The position numbers were made by a program, and so were the translations under genes. From assembly GCA_003194525.1 (NCBI GenBank), contig NBIV01000056.1, positions 274,363 through 338,362 of the forward strand: a DNA stretch of 64,000 nucleotides, read 5' to 3'. Positions within the stretch are counted from its first letter, which is position 1; every line of letters begins with the position of its first letter. The stretch comes from Gracilariopsis chorda. Lineage: Eukaryota > Rhodophyta > Florideophyceae > Gracilariales > Gracilariaceae. The notes under the pieces are model-generated. The model ran no database searches. It had not been told where the DNA came from and worked only from the letters and a program-made list of their open reading frames with translations. This document shows positions 53,064 to 63,970 of the stretch, piece after piece.

Positions 53064-55001
53064 TTCGCCCCTTGCCTCGTGTCCGTTTGTACGTAGCCGT
53101 CACGTGCCGGCGTATCCGTTTTGGAACAATCTCTTGGCTTCGCTACCCCCCCTTTGCCCGCACTATGTAGCACTTCTGCGCGTCTCCCACGCGTGATCCC
53201 CTTTGGCCGCTGTATGTGTCTGCCCGTTCCACCATTGGCACCGCGCTATGCTTGCGCCTTTTCTCTTGTGCTCCGGTCCGCTGTTTCCACTTCTGCTTGG
53301 CAATACCGAAAAGCATGTTCTTCAGCTCGAGAGTCGTCTGTAAAAATACAAGCGCCATCGTCTATACCTTGTGCCCTCATTTCTTTCAACAGGCGCTGTG
53401 TTATTAAACCTTCATTTTCTACCTTCGCTTTCTTCGTTTATTGCCACTACCCTATAAGTCTACTAGTAAGTCTACACCTCTCCAATATTTTCAACGCTTC
53501 TTCGCGCCCCCCCTACTCTACCCTTGCTACAACGGAATGCGCATCTGCGTCAGCGGCTACTGGCCCACATATTTGACACCGAAGCATGACCATTAACCTT
53601 TCTGGAGTTAAGGTATCCCTCCCAAGTTGCAACGCTAGCAGTGTAATCCCCGCCATCTCATACCTCCCTAACCTTAAGAAGCTTGTGGCCTCACACTCGC
53701 ACGTCACCACAGGGGTATAAGAATCTAAATTTACTGTCGCCGCTTTGCTTCATCGCTGTGCTTGCAAACGCAACAACATCTCACCGCCAACTATCCAGCC
53801 CCCAACTTTGCCTCCCCAACGTCAGTACGTTTGGCCTAAAGTATTGTCCAAAAGCCTCAAGAGCAGGTCCTGCACGTCTCCACACACACGCAAAATCATC
53901 AGTAAACCCGTTTCCTCATCACGTGAGTAAGTCAAACGACGTCCGCTCGTAAATCTCCGTCATGTTGCTTTCCATCCACTAAAGCTACCGCGGGGATATC
54001 AACTCAAGCTTCCAACCCAAAACCCACTTGTTCTAACCTTCTCCACCCACTAATGACAAAATGTCTTCATACGAGCAACCGATATTCAACCCACGAGAGG
54101 TCTCGACATAATGTTTCTTCAATCACAGCCTTCCACACGATCATCACGCAACACTCGTCTTCTCGTATTTACGAAGTTGTCATCTATCTTCGGTAACCGG
54201 TACACGTATTTCAAGCCTTGTTAACACACCACCACAGCCGTGTCCGTCTCCAAATTCTCGGTAGCGCCACGGGAAACCGTTGGGTTCCATCCCGTCCTCC
54301 CTTCTGCAGTCGCCAAACGCGCGCTCACCACTGCCTTTTCCCTCCTCCTCTTGACCGTGACTTTTAGGCACGAGCGTTCGACTACAACGATCGGCTCCTG
54401 CTTCGTAACGTAGTTGGAGTGAACGTCTCATTTCGATATCTGCAGCAGAAAGGCAATCTAGAGCCCTTTTGGTACCGTTGGTACCACATCCCTATATCAC
54501 CTATTCTGGCTCATACAGCGTCAGCATGTAACATACACCATGTCTACCCCATTACAGATCTCGTGTTACGCTCGCAAGCCATAATTCCCCAGATGTGCCA
54601 GCCCAGCACTTTGTCTGTCCACAGACATCGAGTATCGGACTCATTTCCCTACAGACGCTCGTCCACTCCTTCCCCTCGTTCTCTAGAGGATGTCGGTAAA
54701 GGCACGCGCCGCGAAAAAGCGGAAGGCATCGCGCCCCCTTTGCACCACCCAGAAACAGCGGCGGCATCTCTCGTCGTGTTGTCTTGTCTTCCTCCATATC
54801 GCCAACACAAGATAGAAAGAAAGACTCAAAAAGTCCACTTTCCTCGGATCTCGGCGTACTGCACGATACAACCCTGCGAAATCAACTTGGAGCCATACCC
54901 CACTAACTCTGTAAAAACCAGGAATGACATTGTGAAGCAACATGGGCACGGGAGCTTTAGAGGGAGACACGAATGTAAGCTAAGCGATATTGAACGGGAC
55001 C
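53064..55001. other. Intergenic region, no supported gene
   Basis: C/T-rich at the left. A 44-codon frame at about 53586-53720 contains an LRR-like PAISYLPNLKKLVASHS but is too short to call. A plus frame at 54419-55018 lacks recognised content. Confidence 0.5.
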
Positions 55002-55467
55002 ATGAGCGTTTTCTTTGACAGAAAACCGAAACTGGAAGCGAGATTGGTAATATTGCACGCTGGACGGGGAATGCGTCAAGGGAGTTTGCAAAACTCTGTG
55101 AAGACAACACTGTCTTCAACCATGCAACGTTTGTGTACAAGTCTCAATGAACTTTTGACAATTGATTGAACTTATACTAGAATTCGGGACTACCTCAGCA
55201 AAGGCGACCGTTTGCTATGTTCTTTAAGTGTATCTCAAAAGATACAGCAAAGCGCATGTGCTCACAAGCGTATACTTCATTCAGAAGCTCGCGCCAGTGA
55301 CCGCTGAGCGCGTGGAGGCCACAGTTTTGCAAAGAATGCTCGAATCTATTGATGCCTTTCTTGTCGAGCTTCAAGAGACAGCGCTGGAGATGGGAATTAG
55401 AAACATAGATTTCGGAAACGCTTGTAGAAGAGGAAGTTTTGTGGGGGCGATTCAAGCCTTTGTCTGA
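55002..55467 (+). CDS. Tentative two-exon small gene, unknown
   Basis: Exon 1, 55002-55134, starts at ATG in a good context (GGGACCATGAGC) and reads MSVFFDRKPKLEARLVILHA. Exon 2, 55229-55467, reads YLKRYSKAHVLTSVYFIQKL, then VLQRMLESIDAFLVELQETA and RNIDFGNACRRGSF. The proposed intron 55135-55228 is 94 nt (GTACAAG ... TTTAAG), phase 1, like the two well-supported introns in this window. The product would be 123 residues, mostly helical. No family recognised. The splice model is my proposal; the exons could instead be unrelated frames. Confidence 0.4.
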
Positions 55468-55572
55468 GGAGGAAGATCAGCTAGTGAACGCACAGGAAGC
55501 AACGGTAGCGATCGAGATAGAAACGTTTTGGCGTCTCATTCCGGCAACAAAGACGCGATACTACCCTTGATA

Positions 55573-55700
55573 GTGAGCATACGCACCCAGAATTCTGCAT
55601 AGTAGTGAGCATACGCACCCAGAATTCTGCATAGTAGTGAGCATACGCATTCAGAATTCTGCATAGTAGTGAGCATACGCATTCAGAATTCTGCGGAGTA
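55573..55700. repeat. Tandem repeat, four 32-bp units
   Basis: Four head-to-tail units begin GTGAGCATACGCA and contain CAGAATTCTG, itself a palindrome. Units 1-2 are identical; units 3-4 share a CC to TT change. Confidence 0.97.
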
Positions 55701-55762
55701 CGAAGCAGAATTCTGCCAAAATCATTACACTGAAACAAGGGTGAGAAGGGCCTTCGGCCCTA

Positions 55763-56110
55763 CCACTCTTGCCTGCAGTTGTGACGTCTGCATCTTGCCT
55801 GCAGGAAAGTGGTAGCGCCGCCCCACCACACTTTCTTGCAGTTGTGATGTCTGCATCTTGCTTGCAGGAAAGAGTGGTAGGGCCGGCCTACCATTCTTTC
55901 CTGCAGTTGTGACGTCTGCATCTTGCCTGCAGGAAAGAGTGATAGGGCCAGAGCTTGAGTCCTTTCACTTTCACTTGAACACTTTCCTGCAGTTGTGATG
56001 TCTGCATCTTGCCTGCAGGAAAGAGTGGTAGCGCCGCCCTATCATTATTTCCAGCAGTCGTGACGTCTGCGTCTTGCCTGCAGGAAAGAGTGATAGGGCC
56101 GGAGCTTGAG
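55763..56110. repeat. Tandem hairpin repeat, five units
   Basis: Five related units of roughly 60-95 bp each contain TTCCTGCAG and CTGCAGGAAA arms flanking TGTGACGTCTGCATCTTGC. The arms can pair as a stem. Units 3 and 5 share the extra tail GGGCCRGAGCTTGAG. Confidence 0.9.
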
Positions 56111-56323
56111 CGGTCACAAACATGAGAATCAAACGTTTTGGTTCTCCAAAACCTTTGATTATCATTGGCGCAAAACATTGGCGAACCAAAAGGCTCAAAA
56201 AAAGAACTTGAAGCACGATTTTGGGTGCTAGAGCAGTTTGCGCCAAAAACACGAAATCGTGCATTTTACTATTTTTTAAGGGGTGCAAAGGTCGTTGTCG
56301 CACAAATCCTTAGATAGGTTAGA
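56111..56323. other. Spacer with a small inverted repeat
   Basis: Around 56130-56180, AACGTTTTGGTTCTCCAAAA and GCGCAAAACATTGGCGAACC suggest imperfect dyads. No gene seen. Confidence 0.4.
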
Positions 56324-56757
56324 CAAGCGGAAACGGCCTTCGGCCGTGGGCGGCGCTGCGCGCCGCGTTGGTTCTGTAGCTTTGTGTACTTCGTAGCGTT
56401 CGGAGGCTCTCCGAGCACTTTGCTCGCTTGCGCTCGCAATAGCGCTCGTAGAACCACGGGGCGCCACGGCGCCTAGGTGCCTAAATTGACTGCAGTGCCA
56501 GCCAATGATGAGAAAGCGCGACACGTTGCTTTGTGTAACTGGCTGGCACTGCAGTCATTATGGGAGTGCCAGCCAGTAAGCAAGAAGCTTTGCTGCTGCT
56601 GCTGCTGCTGAATTTTTTAAATGGCAGGGAGGCGTTGCGCCAAATGGGCGATTTGGATGGGCAAACGGGGGCGTGCAAGAGGATTTTGTGACGCAACGCC
56701 TCCATTCAATCAAGAACACCCCCCTCATACGCGTATAAATACTTATGATGGAGAGAC
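56324..56757 (-). repeat. Composite palindromic unit A
   Basis: Landmarks in order: CGGCCTTCGGCCG hairpin (56336), GC-rich hairpin, GGAGGCTCTCCGAGCACTTT (56402), a GGCTGGCACTGCAGTCA pair, (CTG)n at 56591-56610, inverted GGCGTTGCGCCA / GCGCAACGCC, and an ACGCGTATAAATA block near 56728. Confidence 0.85.
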
Positions 56758-57203
56758 AAGTGGAAACGGCCTTCGGCCGTGGACAACGCGCAGCGCCGCG
56801 TTGGTTTTGTAGCTTTGTGTATTTAGTAGAGTGTGGAGGCTCTCCGAGCACTTTGCTCGCTTGCGCTCGCAATAGCGCTCGTAGAACCACGGGGCGCCGC
56901 GGCGCCTAGACTATGTGGAGCCGTTAGGGTTTGTGTTTAGGTGCCTAAATTGACTGCAGTGCCAGCCAATGATGAGAAAGCGCGACACGTTGCTTTGTGT
57001 AACTGGATGGCACTGCAGACATTATGGGAGTGCCAGCCAGTAAGCAGCAAGCTTTGCTGCTGCTGCTGCTGCTGAAATTTTTAAATGGTAGGGAGGCGTT
57101 GCGCCAAATGGCCGTTTTGCATGCGCAAACGGGGGCGTACAAGATAATTTTGTAGCGCAACGCCTCCATTCTATCAATAACACCCCTCTAATCTCTCCAC
57201 TAT
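56758..57203 (-). repeat. Composite palindromic unit B
   Basis: Direct copy of unit A with the same landmark order; (CTG)n at 57055-57074. It contains an extra GCCGTTAGGGTTTGTGTTTA segment also present, inverted, in unit F. Confidence 0.85.
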
Positions 57204-57628
57204 AATGATTTATACGCGTATGAGGGGGGGGTTCTTGATTGAATGGAGGCGTTGCGCCACAAAATCCTCTTGCACGCCCCCGTTTGCCCATGCAAAACGC
57301 CCATTTGGCGCAACGCCTCCCTACCATTTAAAAAATTCAGCAGCAGCAGCAGCAGCAAAGCTTCCTGCTTACTGGCTGGCACTCCCATAATGACTGCAGT
57401 GCCACCCAGTTACACAGAGCAACGTGTCGCGCTTCCTCATCATTGGCTGGCACTGCAGTCAATTTAGGCACCTAGGCGCCGCGGCGCCCCGTGGTTCTAC
57501 GAGCGCTATTGCGAGCGCAAGCGAGCAAAGTGCTCGGAGAGCCTCCGAACGCTACGAAATACAGGCTACAAAACCAACGCGGCGCGCAGCGCCGCCCACG
57601 GCCGAAGGCCGTTTCCACTTGTCTCAAC
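57204..57628 (+). repeat. Composite palindromic unit C (inverted relative to A/B)
   Basis: Head-to-head with unit B; the junction lies at about 57204 between two ACGCGTAT ends. Same landmarks in reverse order; (CAG)n at 57341-57358. Confidence 0.85.
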
Positions 57629-58072
57629 ACCCCACTCTTAATGATTTACACATGTATGAGGGGGTGTTGTTGATTGACGGGAGGCGGTGCGCCAATAAAC
57701 CGCCCTGTATGCCCCTCTATGCGCATGCAAAACTGCCATTTGGCGCAACGCCTCCCTACAATTTAAAAAATTCAGCAGCAGCAGCAGCACCAAAGCTTCC
57801 TGTTTACAGGCTGGCACTCCCATAATGACTGCAGTGCCACCCAGTTACACAAAGCAACGTGTCGCGCTTCCTCATCATTGGCTGGCACTGCAGTCAATTT
57901 AGGCACCTAGGCGCCGCGGTGCCCCGTGGTTCTACGAGCGCTATTGCGAGCGCAAGCGAGCAAAGTGCTCGGAGAGCCTCCGAACGCCACGAAATACACA
58001 ACGCTACAAAACCAACGCGGCGCGCAGCGCCGCCCACGGCCGAAGGCCGTTTCCACTTGTCTCTCCATTATA
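57629..58072 (+). repeat. Composite palindromic unit D
   Basis: Same orientation as C; (CAG)n at about 57774-57790; CGGCCGAAGGCCG at about 58037. Confidence 0.85.
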
Positions 58073-58580
58073 ACCATTTACAAGCGTATGACGGCGCACA
58101 TGTTGATTGAACGGAGTCTTTGCGCTAATAAACATGCCCGCACGCCCTCTCCAGCGCATGCATAAACCTCTTTTCGCGCAACGCCTCCCTGCCATTCATA
58201 AAATTCTCCAGCAGCAGCAGCAGCAGCAAAGCTCAGACCTTATTGGCTGCTGCTGCATGTGGACTGCCGCTGCTGCTCATTGGCTGGCACTACAACACTG
58301 CTACCCATTCCACTGCACAGTCGTTGGCACTGCAGTCATTTTGACAGTGCTGGCCAATTACATTCCACTGTAATTCCATGCACAACTGCAGTGCACGCCA
58401 ATCACAATCGCTCGGGGGCTCAATTCCTACTCTATTCTATATTCACTCTCGGCGCCGCGGCCCTCATGTGTCTGCAGGTCATTTACAAGCGTTAGAGAGC
58501 ATAAGCGGGCTGCAGATCCCCCAAAGTCACCCCTATTCAGGGGCGCGCAGCGCTGCCCGCGGCCGAAGGCCGCTTCTACT
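58073..58580 (+). repeat. Composite palindromic unit E, divergent
   Basis: Keeps the GCGCAACGCCTCC end and (CAG)n at about 58209-58230, then diverges into several CTGCAGT/ACTGCAG dyads. It regains GCGGCCGAAGGCCGC at about 58559 and lacks the TGCTCGGAGAGC block. Confidence 0.75.
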
Positions 58581-59075
58581 TGTCTCAACACCCCCACTCT
58601 TAATGATTTGCTCATGTATGAGGGGGGGTTGTTGACTGACGGGAGGCGTTGCGCCACATAATCACTTTGCACGCCCCTGTTTGCGCATGCAAAACGGCCA
58701 TTTGGCGCAACGCCTCCCTACCATTAAAAAAACTCAACAGCAGCAGCAAAGCTTGCTGCTTACTGGCTGGCACTCTCATAATGACTGCAGTGCAACCCAG
58801 TTACAGAAAGCAACGTGTCGCGCTTTCTCATCATTGGCTCGCACTGTAGTCAATTTAGGTACCTAAACACAAACCCTTACGACTCGACATACTCTAGGCG
58901 CCGCGGCACCCCGTGGTTGTACGAGCGCTGTTGCGAGCGCAAGCGAGCAAAGTGCTCGGAGAGCCTCCGAACGCTACTAAATACACAAAGCTAAAACAAC
59001 AACGCGGTGCGCAGCGCCGCCCACGGCCGAAGGCCGTTTCCACTTGTACGCGTATAAATAATTATAGTGGAGAGA
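58581..59075 (+). repeat. Composite palindromic unit F
   Basis: Same orientation as C-E; short (CAG)n at 58737-58748; ends with ACGCGTATAAATAATTATAG next to the Helitron. An altered copy of the CCTTCGG and GCGGCG hairpins follows at 59085-59125. Confidence 0.85.
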
Positions 59076-59222
59076 AAAGAAGAAGCGACCTTCGGATGCG
59101 GGCGGCGGTTTGCGCCGCGGTGTAGGATTCATAACAGTAGTGAAAAGAAAAAATGGGTGAAGAAAGCAAAAGCAGAAAAGCAAGTAATTTAATTCAGTGA
59201 ATGAAGAACGCAAGAAATATGA

Positions 59223-60983
59223 TTATGGTTGTGGAGGGATGCAGAAGTGAATGGCTTCAGGCAGCACTGGGTTGGCGATAGCCACAGGCATGGGATGAAT
59301 TGTGTGCGCATTTGTGGATGTAAGCTGCGGGTCATGCAGGAGTAGCACATGGTCGTTCCTTCGAACGCGTGACAATGCGACATATAACTGACCGGCGCAG
59401 AAGAAGTTGGATCGCACATGCACAACCAAGCTATCCAAGGTTTTTCTCTGTCCTTTGTGAACTGTAGCTGCAAATCCAAGACGAATGGGGAACTGCCTTC
59501 GAATCATGCGAATGTCTGCGAAAGAAAACTCGAAGTTGATAGGATGCAGGAGCTGTCGTTCGAGCACCTGTCCGTTCTCGTCGAGTCGAGCCACCTGCAT
59601 TGTAAATTGATCGACACGCGCGACTACGAACAGCTTTCCGTTGACCACAGCGGGATGCAGCACGTTCCGAATGACCATAACTGGCACACCGATCTTCAAG
59701 TCCAAGTTATAAGGCGGTACTCCAGTAGGCGCATAATGATATGCAAAGTCGGGGACGATGGAACTGGCGAAGTCAGACTTTGGATTCTGTTCACGATCAG
59801 GTTGTACCGTCGTAGCTGACGGAAGAGTGAAGCATTCACCAGGAAATAGATCTAGCGCTGCCGCATTGTATTCGTCGACCAACTGGTTTGTGGAGGCAAT
59901 AAGCGTTCTGCTGAGATCCACATCCTCCTTGCGTCGTGTTTTGTGCCACTTCCACAGGAATTGGTAGGCAGTTTGCATGCCACCGGTAGATCTGAGTGGT
60001 ATTGGAGCGTTGTTGGATATTGTGTTTCGTGCAATGGAACGTAACAGCGACGCAAATGCGGGATCATCGGCTTGGGGTACTTTCTCGGTGAGATACAGCA
60101 CTTGACCCGAGCACAACGTCTACAGATCACTCTTCCACGGCAATTCGTTGAGAATTTTTGTGTACACTCTTCTTACATTTCCACTTGGCTCGGCCTCCAT
60201 GTACACCAGCGGCACCACTGGAAGCAGCTGGGAGTAGTCGCGGGATAGAACAATGGTCAAGCCCCCAAACGGAGGCGGATTTTCCATTCCACTGCAGCGA
60301 AGATCTTTAAGCGACGCATCCATGAGTTCGAAGAGCTTTCGTGAGAGCATGAACGCCTCATCCAAGACGAGCAGTTGTATTTCGCGTAGCAATTCCGCAC
60401 GTTGAGATCGGGGACCGTACCTTGAAAAAGTGGCTGTAGTGCTGGTTGTGCTGTCCCTATCAGCTATACCCAGTCCGAGCAGGCTATGTAAAGTGCGGCC
60501 ACCTTCGTACAACGAAGCTGTAATGCCTGTTGTAGCAGTCATTTCGGCGAGCATTTCTTCCGACTGAGCGATATCACGAAGGAGGTTGAGCACGTATGTC
60601 ATTCTGGTTCCTGCGGGTCCTTGCACAAATAACACGTTTCCAGGAGTGCTTGTTCGCTCCTGCAGCGCTTTTCGTTGTTGCAATGCGGCAATGACGGTGT
60701 CAATGAGTTGTCTTTGGCTAGATTTTAAGGTGGCGTACCTTGACTGCAAACTTGACGAATTTCGCACCACTCGCGCTTTTCGAGATGTTATAGCTCGATT
60801 TGCCTCAGTCAATGCTGCATGGATCTGCTGTAGGTGTTGGGAGAAGAAGCTGTGATCGCGAAGCAGTCGCCCACAGTGCTGGTCTGAGATCTCCACCACA
60901 CGTCGGTACATTTCTTGCTTTCGTTGCTGCTCATCTCCTGTATGTATGTCACTACATAGTGGCTCCCAGTTTTCGACGGCCAT
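59223..60983 (-). pseudogene. Helitron Pif1-type helicase domain, inactivated
   Basis: Two minus frames, 60983-60120 and 60116-59223, are separated by a stop at 60120 and a frame change. Motif I reads VLFVQGPAGTRMTYVLNLLR; the family has AGTGKT/S here, so the Walker A Lys is Met and the preceding Gly is Arg. Motif II reads IQLLVLDEAFMLSRKLFELM. Then FGGLTIVLSRDYSQLLPVVP (motif III, normally GGDFRQ) and, near the end, LGFAATVHKGQRKTLDSLVV and FCAGQLYVALSRVRRNDHVL (motifs V-VI). The domain was complete but would lack ATPase activity. The C-terminal end is at 59223, and the next sequence is repeat. Confidence 0.9.
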
Positions 60984-61327
60984 TTTTTCTGGGCCTGCAG
61001 TGTGACAATCAGACGTCGTAGCTCGGAGGGCGTGCTGTATATCTGCACTGCTTCTTGGAATGCAATATCACACTGGGATCCGTCCGCGAGCAGTCCGCTT
61101 ACAATCGCAGTTTCACGATACGTTCCATACTGCTGTCCGTTGAAAGTCCTTGCGTCTTCATAAGAGCTCGATCCGTAATTCATGAGCAGCAATCGCAGAG
61201 AAAAGAGCTCAATGTCCGACGGTGAAACACGTTTGATCCTTGCGACGCACTGCTCGTCTTCCAGGCACTGTACCACGTACATAGGCAGATCGCAGTGGTC
61301 TGTGGGCACCTGAGTGCTGTCTCCGTC
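60984..61327 (-). pseudogene. Helitron region between Rep and helicase
   Basis: The minus frame 61309-60809 overlaps the helicase frame. It contains CDLPMYVVQCLEDEQCVARI, FSLRLLLMNYGSSSYEDART and YGTYRETAIVSGLLADGSQC. These match the conserved stretch linking Rep and helicase in Helitron proteins (R-x2-YFLRLLLxxV-x-G..SFxxLRTV, and ACxxxGLL). Frames change at both ends. Confidence 0.75.
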
Positions 61328-62482
61328 CTATTGATTAAGCACGCGGGCTGGAAGCGTGCGATACAATCGAACTTTTTCAAAGTACGAAAGGTAGTGGATG
61401 TTTGCATATGCTTCGAGCCTTGCAAAATATCTCTCCAACGTAGACGGCGGCGATGCGGAATGCATTTGATTTGAACCTCTGCGCAGAAAATGTGGCTCTC
61501 CTTCCAAGTGAATGGCCAGTCGCTCTACATGTGGTACGATGTGAACATGTCGAAACTCGAAAATTCTCCAAGCTGCGTTGACGGCCCCCACCACACGTGC
61601 TCGCATGTGTGCACGAATGTCGTTCTGCGCCTGCGGCTTTTGTTGCTGCGCGTTGTGTGTGCCTGTCTCATTAGCACCATCTACATTGAGCACCACCCCC
61701 TGAGCTTTGGGCTGCTTAAACGCGTACTTCATCAGATAAGCCACTGCGCCCCCTCTTTGCGTGCGCTCTACGTTGATATGGGAGCGGTACTTCTTGGTCA
61801 AAGTTGGGTTGTACGGCACAATCTTGAGTTTATGTTGCCTTCTTTTGCGGTAGATCACGCGATTCGTGCCTTCTTCAATGTACGTCTCCGGCACAATCAT
61901 GTTGCGGTCGTATCCAAACTTGCAACGCCCAGCGCGATTCCGGCAATAGGGGGAGTGGCGGTGCCTGTGCATGGAACGAATGAGGCCACGCAGCGCGTCG
62001 TCTTCAACTGGAATAGGAAGGTCTGCACGAATGAGCTCGTCGATCAAATCAACGTCTTCAATCACGCCTACTTCGAGCCAGACGAGCATATGGTGATGAG
62101 GCACATTGCCCTCTTGAAACTAGAGCTTTGATGCAAGCCCCAGGCACTTCAATCCTAAGATTTGCTCCAAGTTCTTCTCCAAGTCCTTCAAGAAGTCGTT
62201 TACGTACTGGTGGTACACCCTTGCAATCAGATCAGGTTGGTCAAACGGTCGAGGGCGGTTGCTCTGTGCCGTAAATTTGCTCCGATTGCTGGTATCCATA
62301 CTAAGGCGCTGGATGTCCTCTCTACAGATATTCATGGTGATTGTAATGAAAAGAGAAGGCGGTCCGCTCCGCGCTACGATCGCCTGTACATCCATGCGCT
62401 CTTTCTTCCAGTACGTTGCTGAGTTGACCGAGTCATCGGGCAGAAATATGCGTCCCATTTGTGCGAACTGTAATGGTGACAC
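61328..62482 (-). pseudogene. Helitron Rep (HUH) nuclease domain
   Basis: The first frame (62482-62120) has VARSGPPSLFITITMNICRE and RPRPFDQPDLIARVYHQYVN, the Helitron_like_N signature. After a frame change near 62110 the second (62104-61328) has the HUH motif MPHHHMLVWLE, then SPYCRNRAGRCKFGYDR. The segment with the catalytic Tyr pair follows: GGAVAYLMKYAFKQPKAQGV. The Tyr spacing (Y-x2-KY) is that of Helitron nucleases. AYANIHYLSYFEKVRLYRTL follows toward the helicase. Confidence 0.88.
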
Positions 62483-63970
62483 ATGAGCTGTTTGCTGTTG
62501 TGCTTGCTGGATCTCTTGCTCTTGTAAAATAAGTGCCTTTGTCTCTCTCTAAAGGAAACGTAGTCGCATGTCCTCAATGTTTTTGTGCGTGCGAAGCATC
62601 CACATCTGCATTGACGGTCCACTGTTGAGGGGATGTTGTCTGAGTACAAACATCGCTTCGCGTTCTCAGCCCAGATGAGATTTCGAAGCTTCCATTCGTT
62701 GACGCTCAGACCTGAGCTTTGCTGTGTGGAGTTCCTTGCATCCAGAAACAGGCCGATGTCAAAATGTTCGTGCTGATCCCCGTACGCGTAGAGAAGAGGA
62801 AAGTGCCCTTCTCTGCAAGTTTGGATGCCGGTTTTAGAAGTCCGGTACCGAAATTGCGCATTGTTTGGGGCATTCGCAGTCGCCCCTGCTCGAGCAGCAG
62901 CAGCACTGGTCACTGCAGCGTGCTCTTCGGTTACGGTTCCTTCTACCAAGCGCGGTACCTGAGACTCCACTCGGTACAGGCCAGTCGGATCAACCACGAG
63001 CGTTCTCATGATGGTTGGCCCCCCACCTGAAACATCTTCAGGGAGAGGGCCAGCACCTGCATGAGGAGTAACTGACTGTAGCACTTCGGGCTCCTTCGTA
63101 TCCACGTACGACTACTCCTTGTTTGGCTGCTTGCTCGCTGATATCCACGGCAGTCTCCGCATTTTGTTGTTGTTGTTGCTGTTGCGTGCTAAGCAAGGTT
63201 CGGTAACGTTCGCGCACCACGTCTGGCTTGGACTGGATCACATCATACAACTTGGACATGATGTCTCTTCCGTTGATGTCCTGAATGAACGCACGCATAT
63301 GGGCACGAGCATAGTGAGATGGATCTATGGAAGGCGGACTGGTACCCCACAAAAAGCTGTAGCGCGTGTTGTTCTGGTTCTGCGTGGCAGAGCGAGAGCT
63401 GCGTTGCCCTAAAGTCTGAAAAAGGAGGGACCGCCTCCCGTCACATACGACATGTCCATGAACGCTTGCGTCGTTGCGAAGAGCGTATTCAAGTGGAAGA
63501 AATGGCTGAGAAAGGCTCTCAGGCTATAAAGACTGCGAATTCAACTCGCTGCTATGCCTTCTGCTGAACGTGACGCCCCACCCGGACATTTTTTTCATTC
63601 CACAGCACACTTCATTGTTCTCTTTGCCAAGCAAAACGCATCCGCAGTACTTGCAGCTATGAATTCTCAATGTCCAGTCTGGTAAGGGCAGGAGGAGAGC
63701 TTGTGTGCGTGCTCCCCGCATCTTTCACATCGCCTTTGACACGCAGTGGAATGCGTCTTAAACTCTGGAACGCTTGCCCGGATGGATGGATCATTCCAAG
63801 CTTCATCAGACGCGGTATCCCACGCATAGTAAAAGCGATACAGCCCTCGATCTGGACGTCCAGCACACTGCATGATCGTCATATCAATCTGTTGCTGTGG
63901 CTGATGCTGCGGCTGGTGTGATGGAGCCGGTGTCATCTCACCCTTTTCCACCTCCATCGGAATGGGCATC
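62483..63970 (-). pseudogene. Helitron N-terminal region
   Basis: Several broken minus frames. 63969-63667 ends HSTACQRRCERCGEHAHKLS, a Cys/His cluster that may be an upstream zinc finger. 63721-63524 has the Helitron N-terminal motif CKYCGCVLLGKENNEVCCGMKK (C-x2-C ... CC, given in part). 63352-63038 has HYARAHMRAFIQDINGRD and a glutamine run from CAA/TTG repeats (63163-63185). 63105-62374 has GHFPLLYAYGDQHEHFD, the pre-Rep block of Helitrons. Frameshifts separate all of these. Confidence 0.75.

Noticed and set aside
56324-59075. Trinucleotide-repeat coding regions (many 60-130 codon frames)
   Set aside because: The frames recur because the units repeat; stops and mirror frames on both strands show they are structural repeats, not genes.
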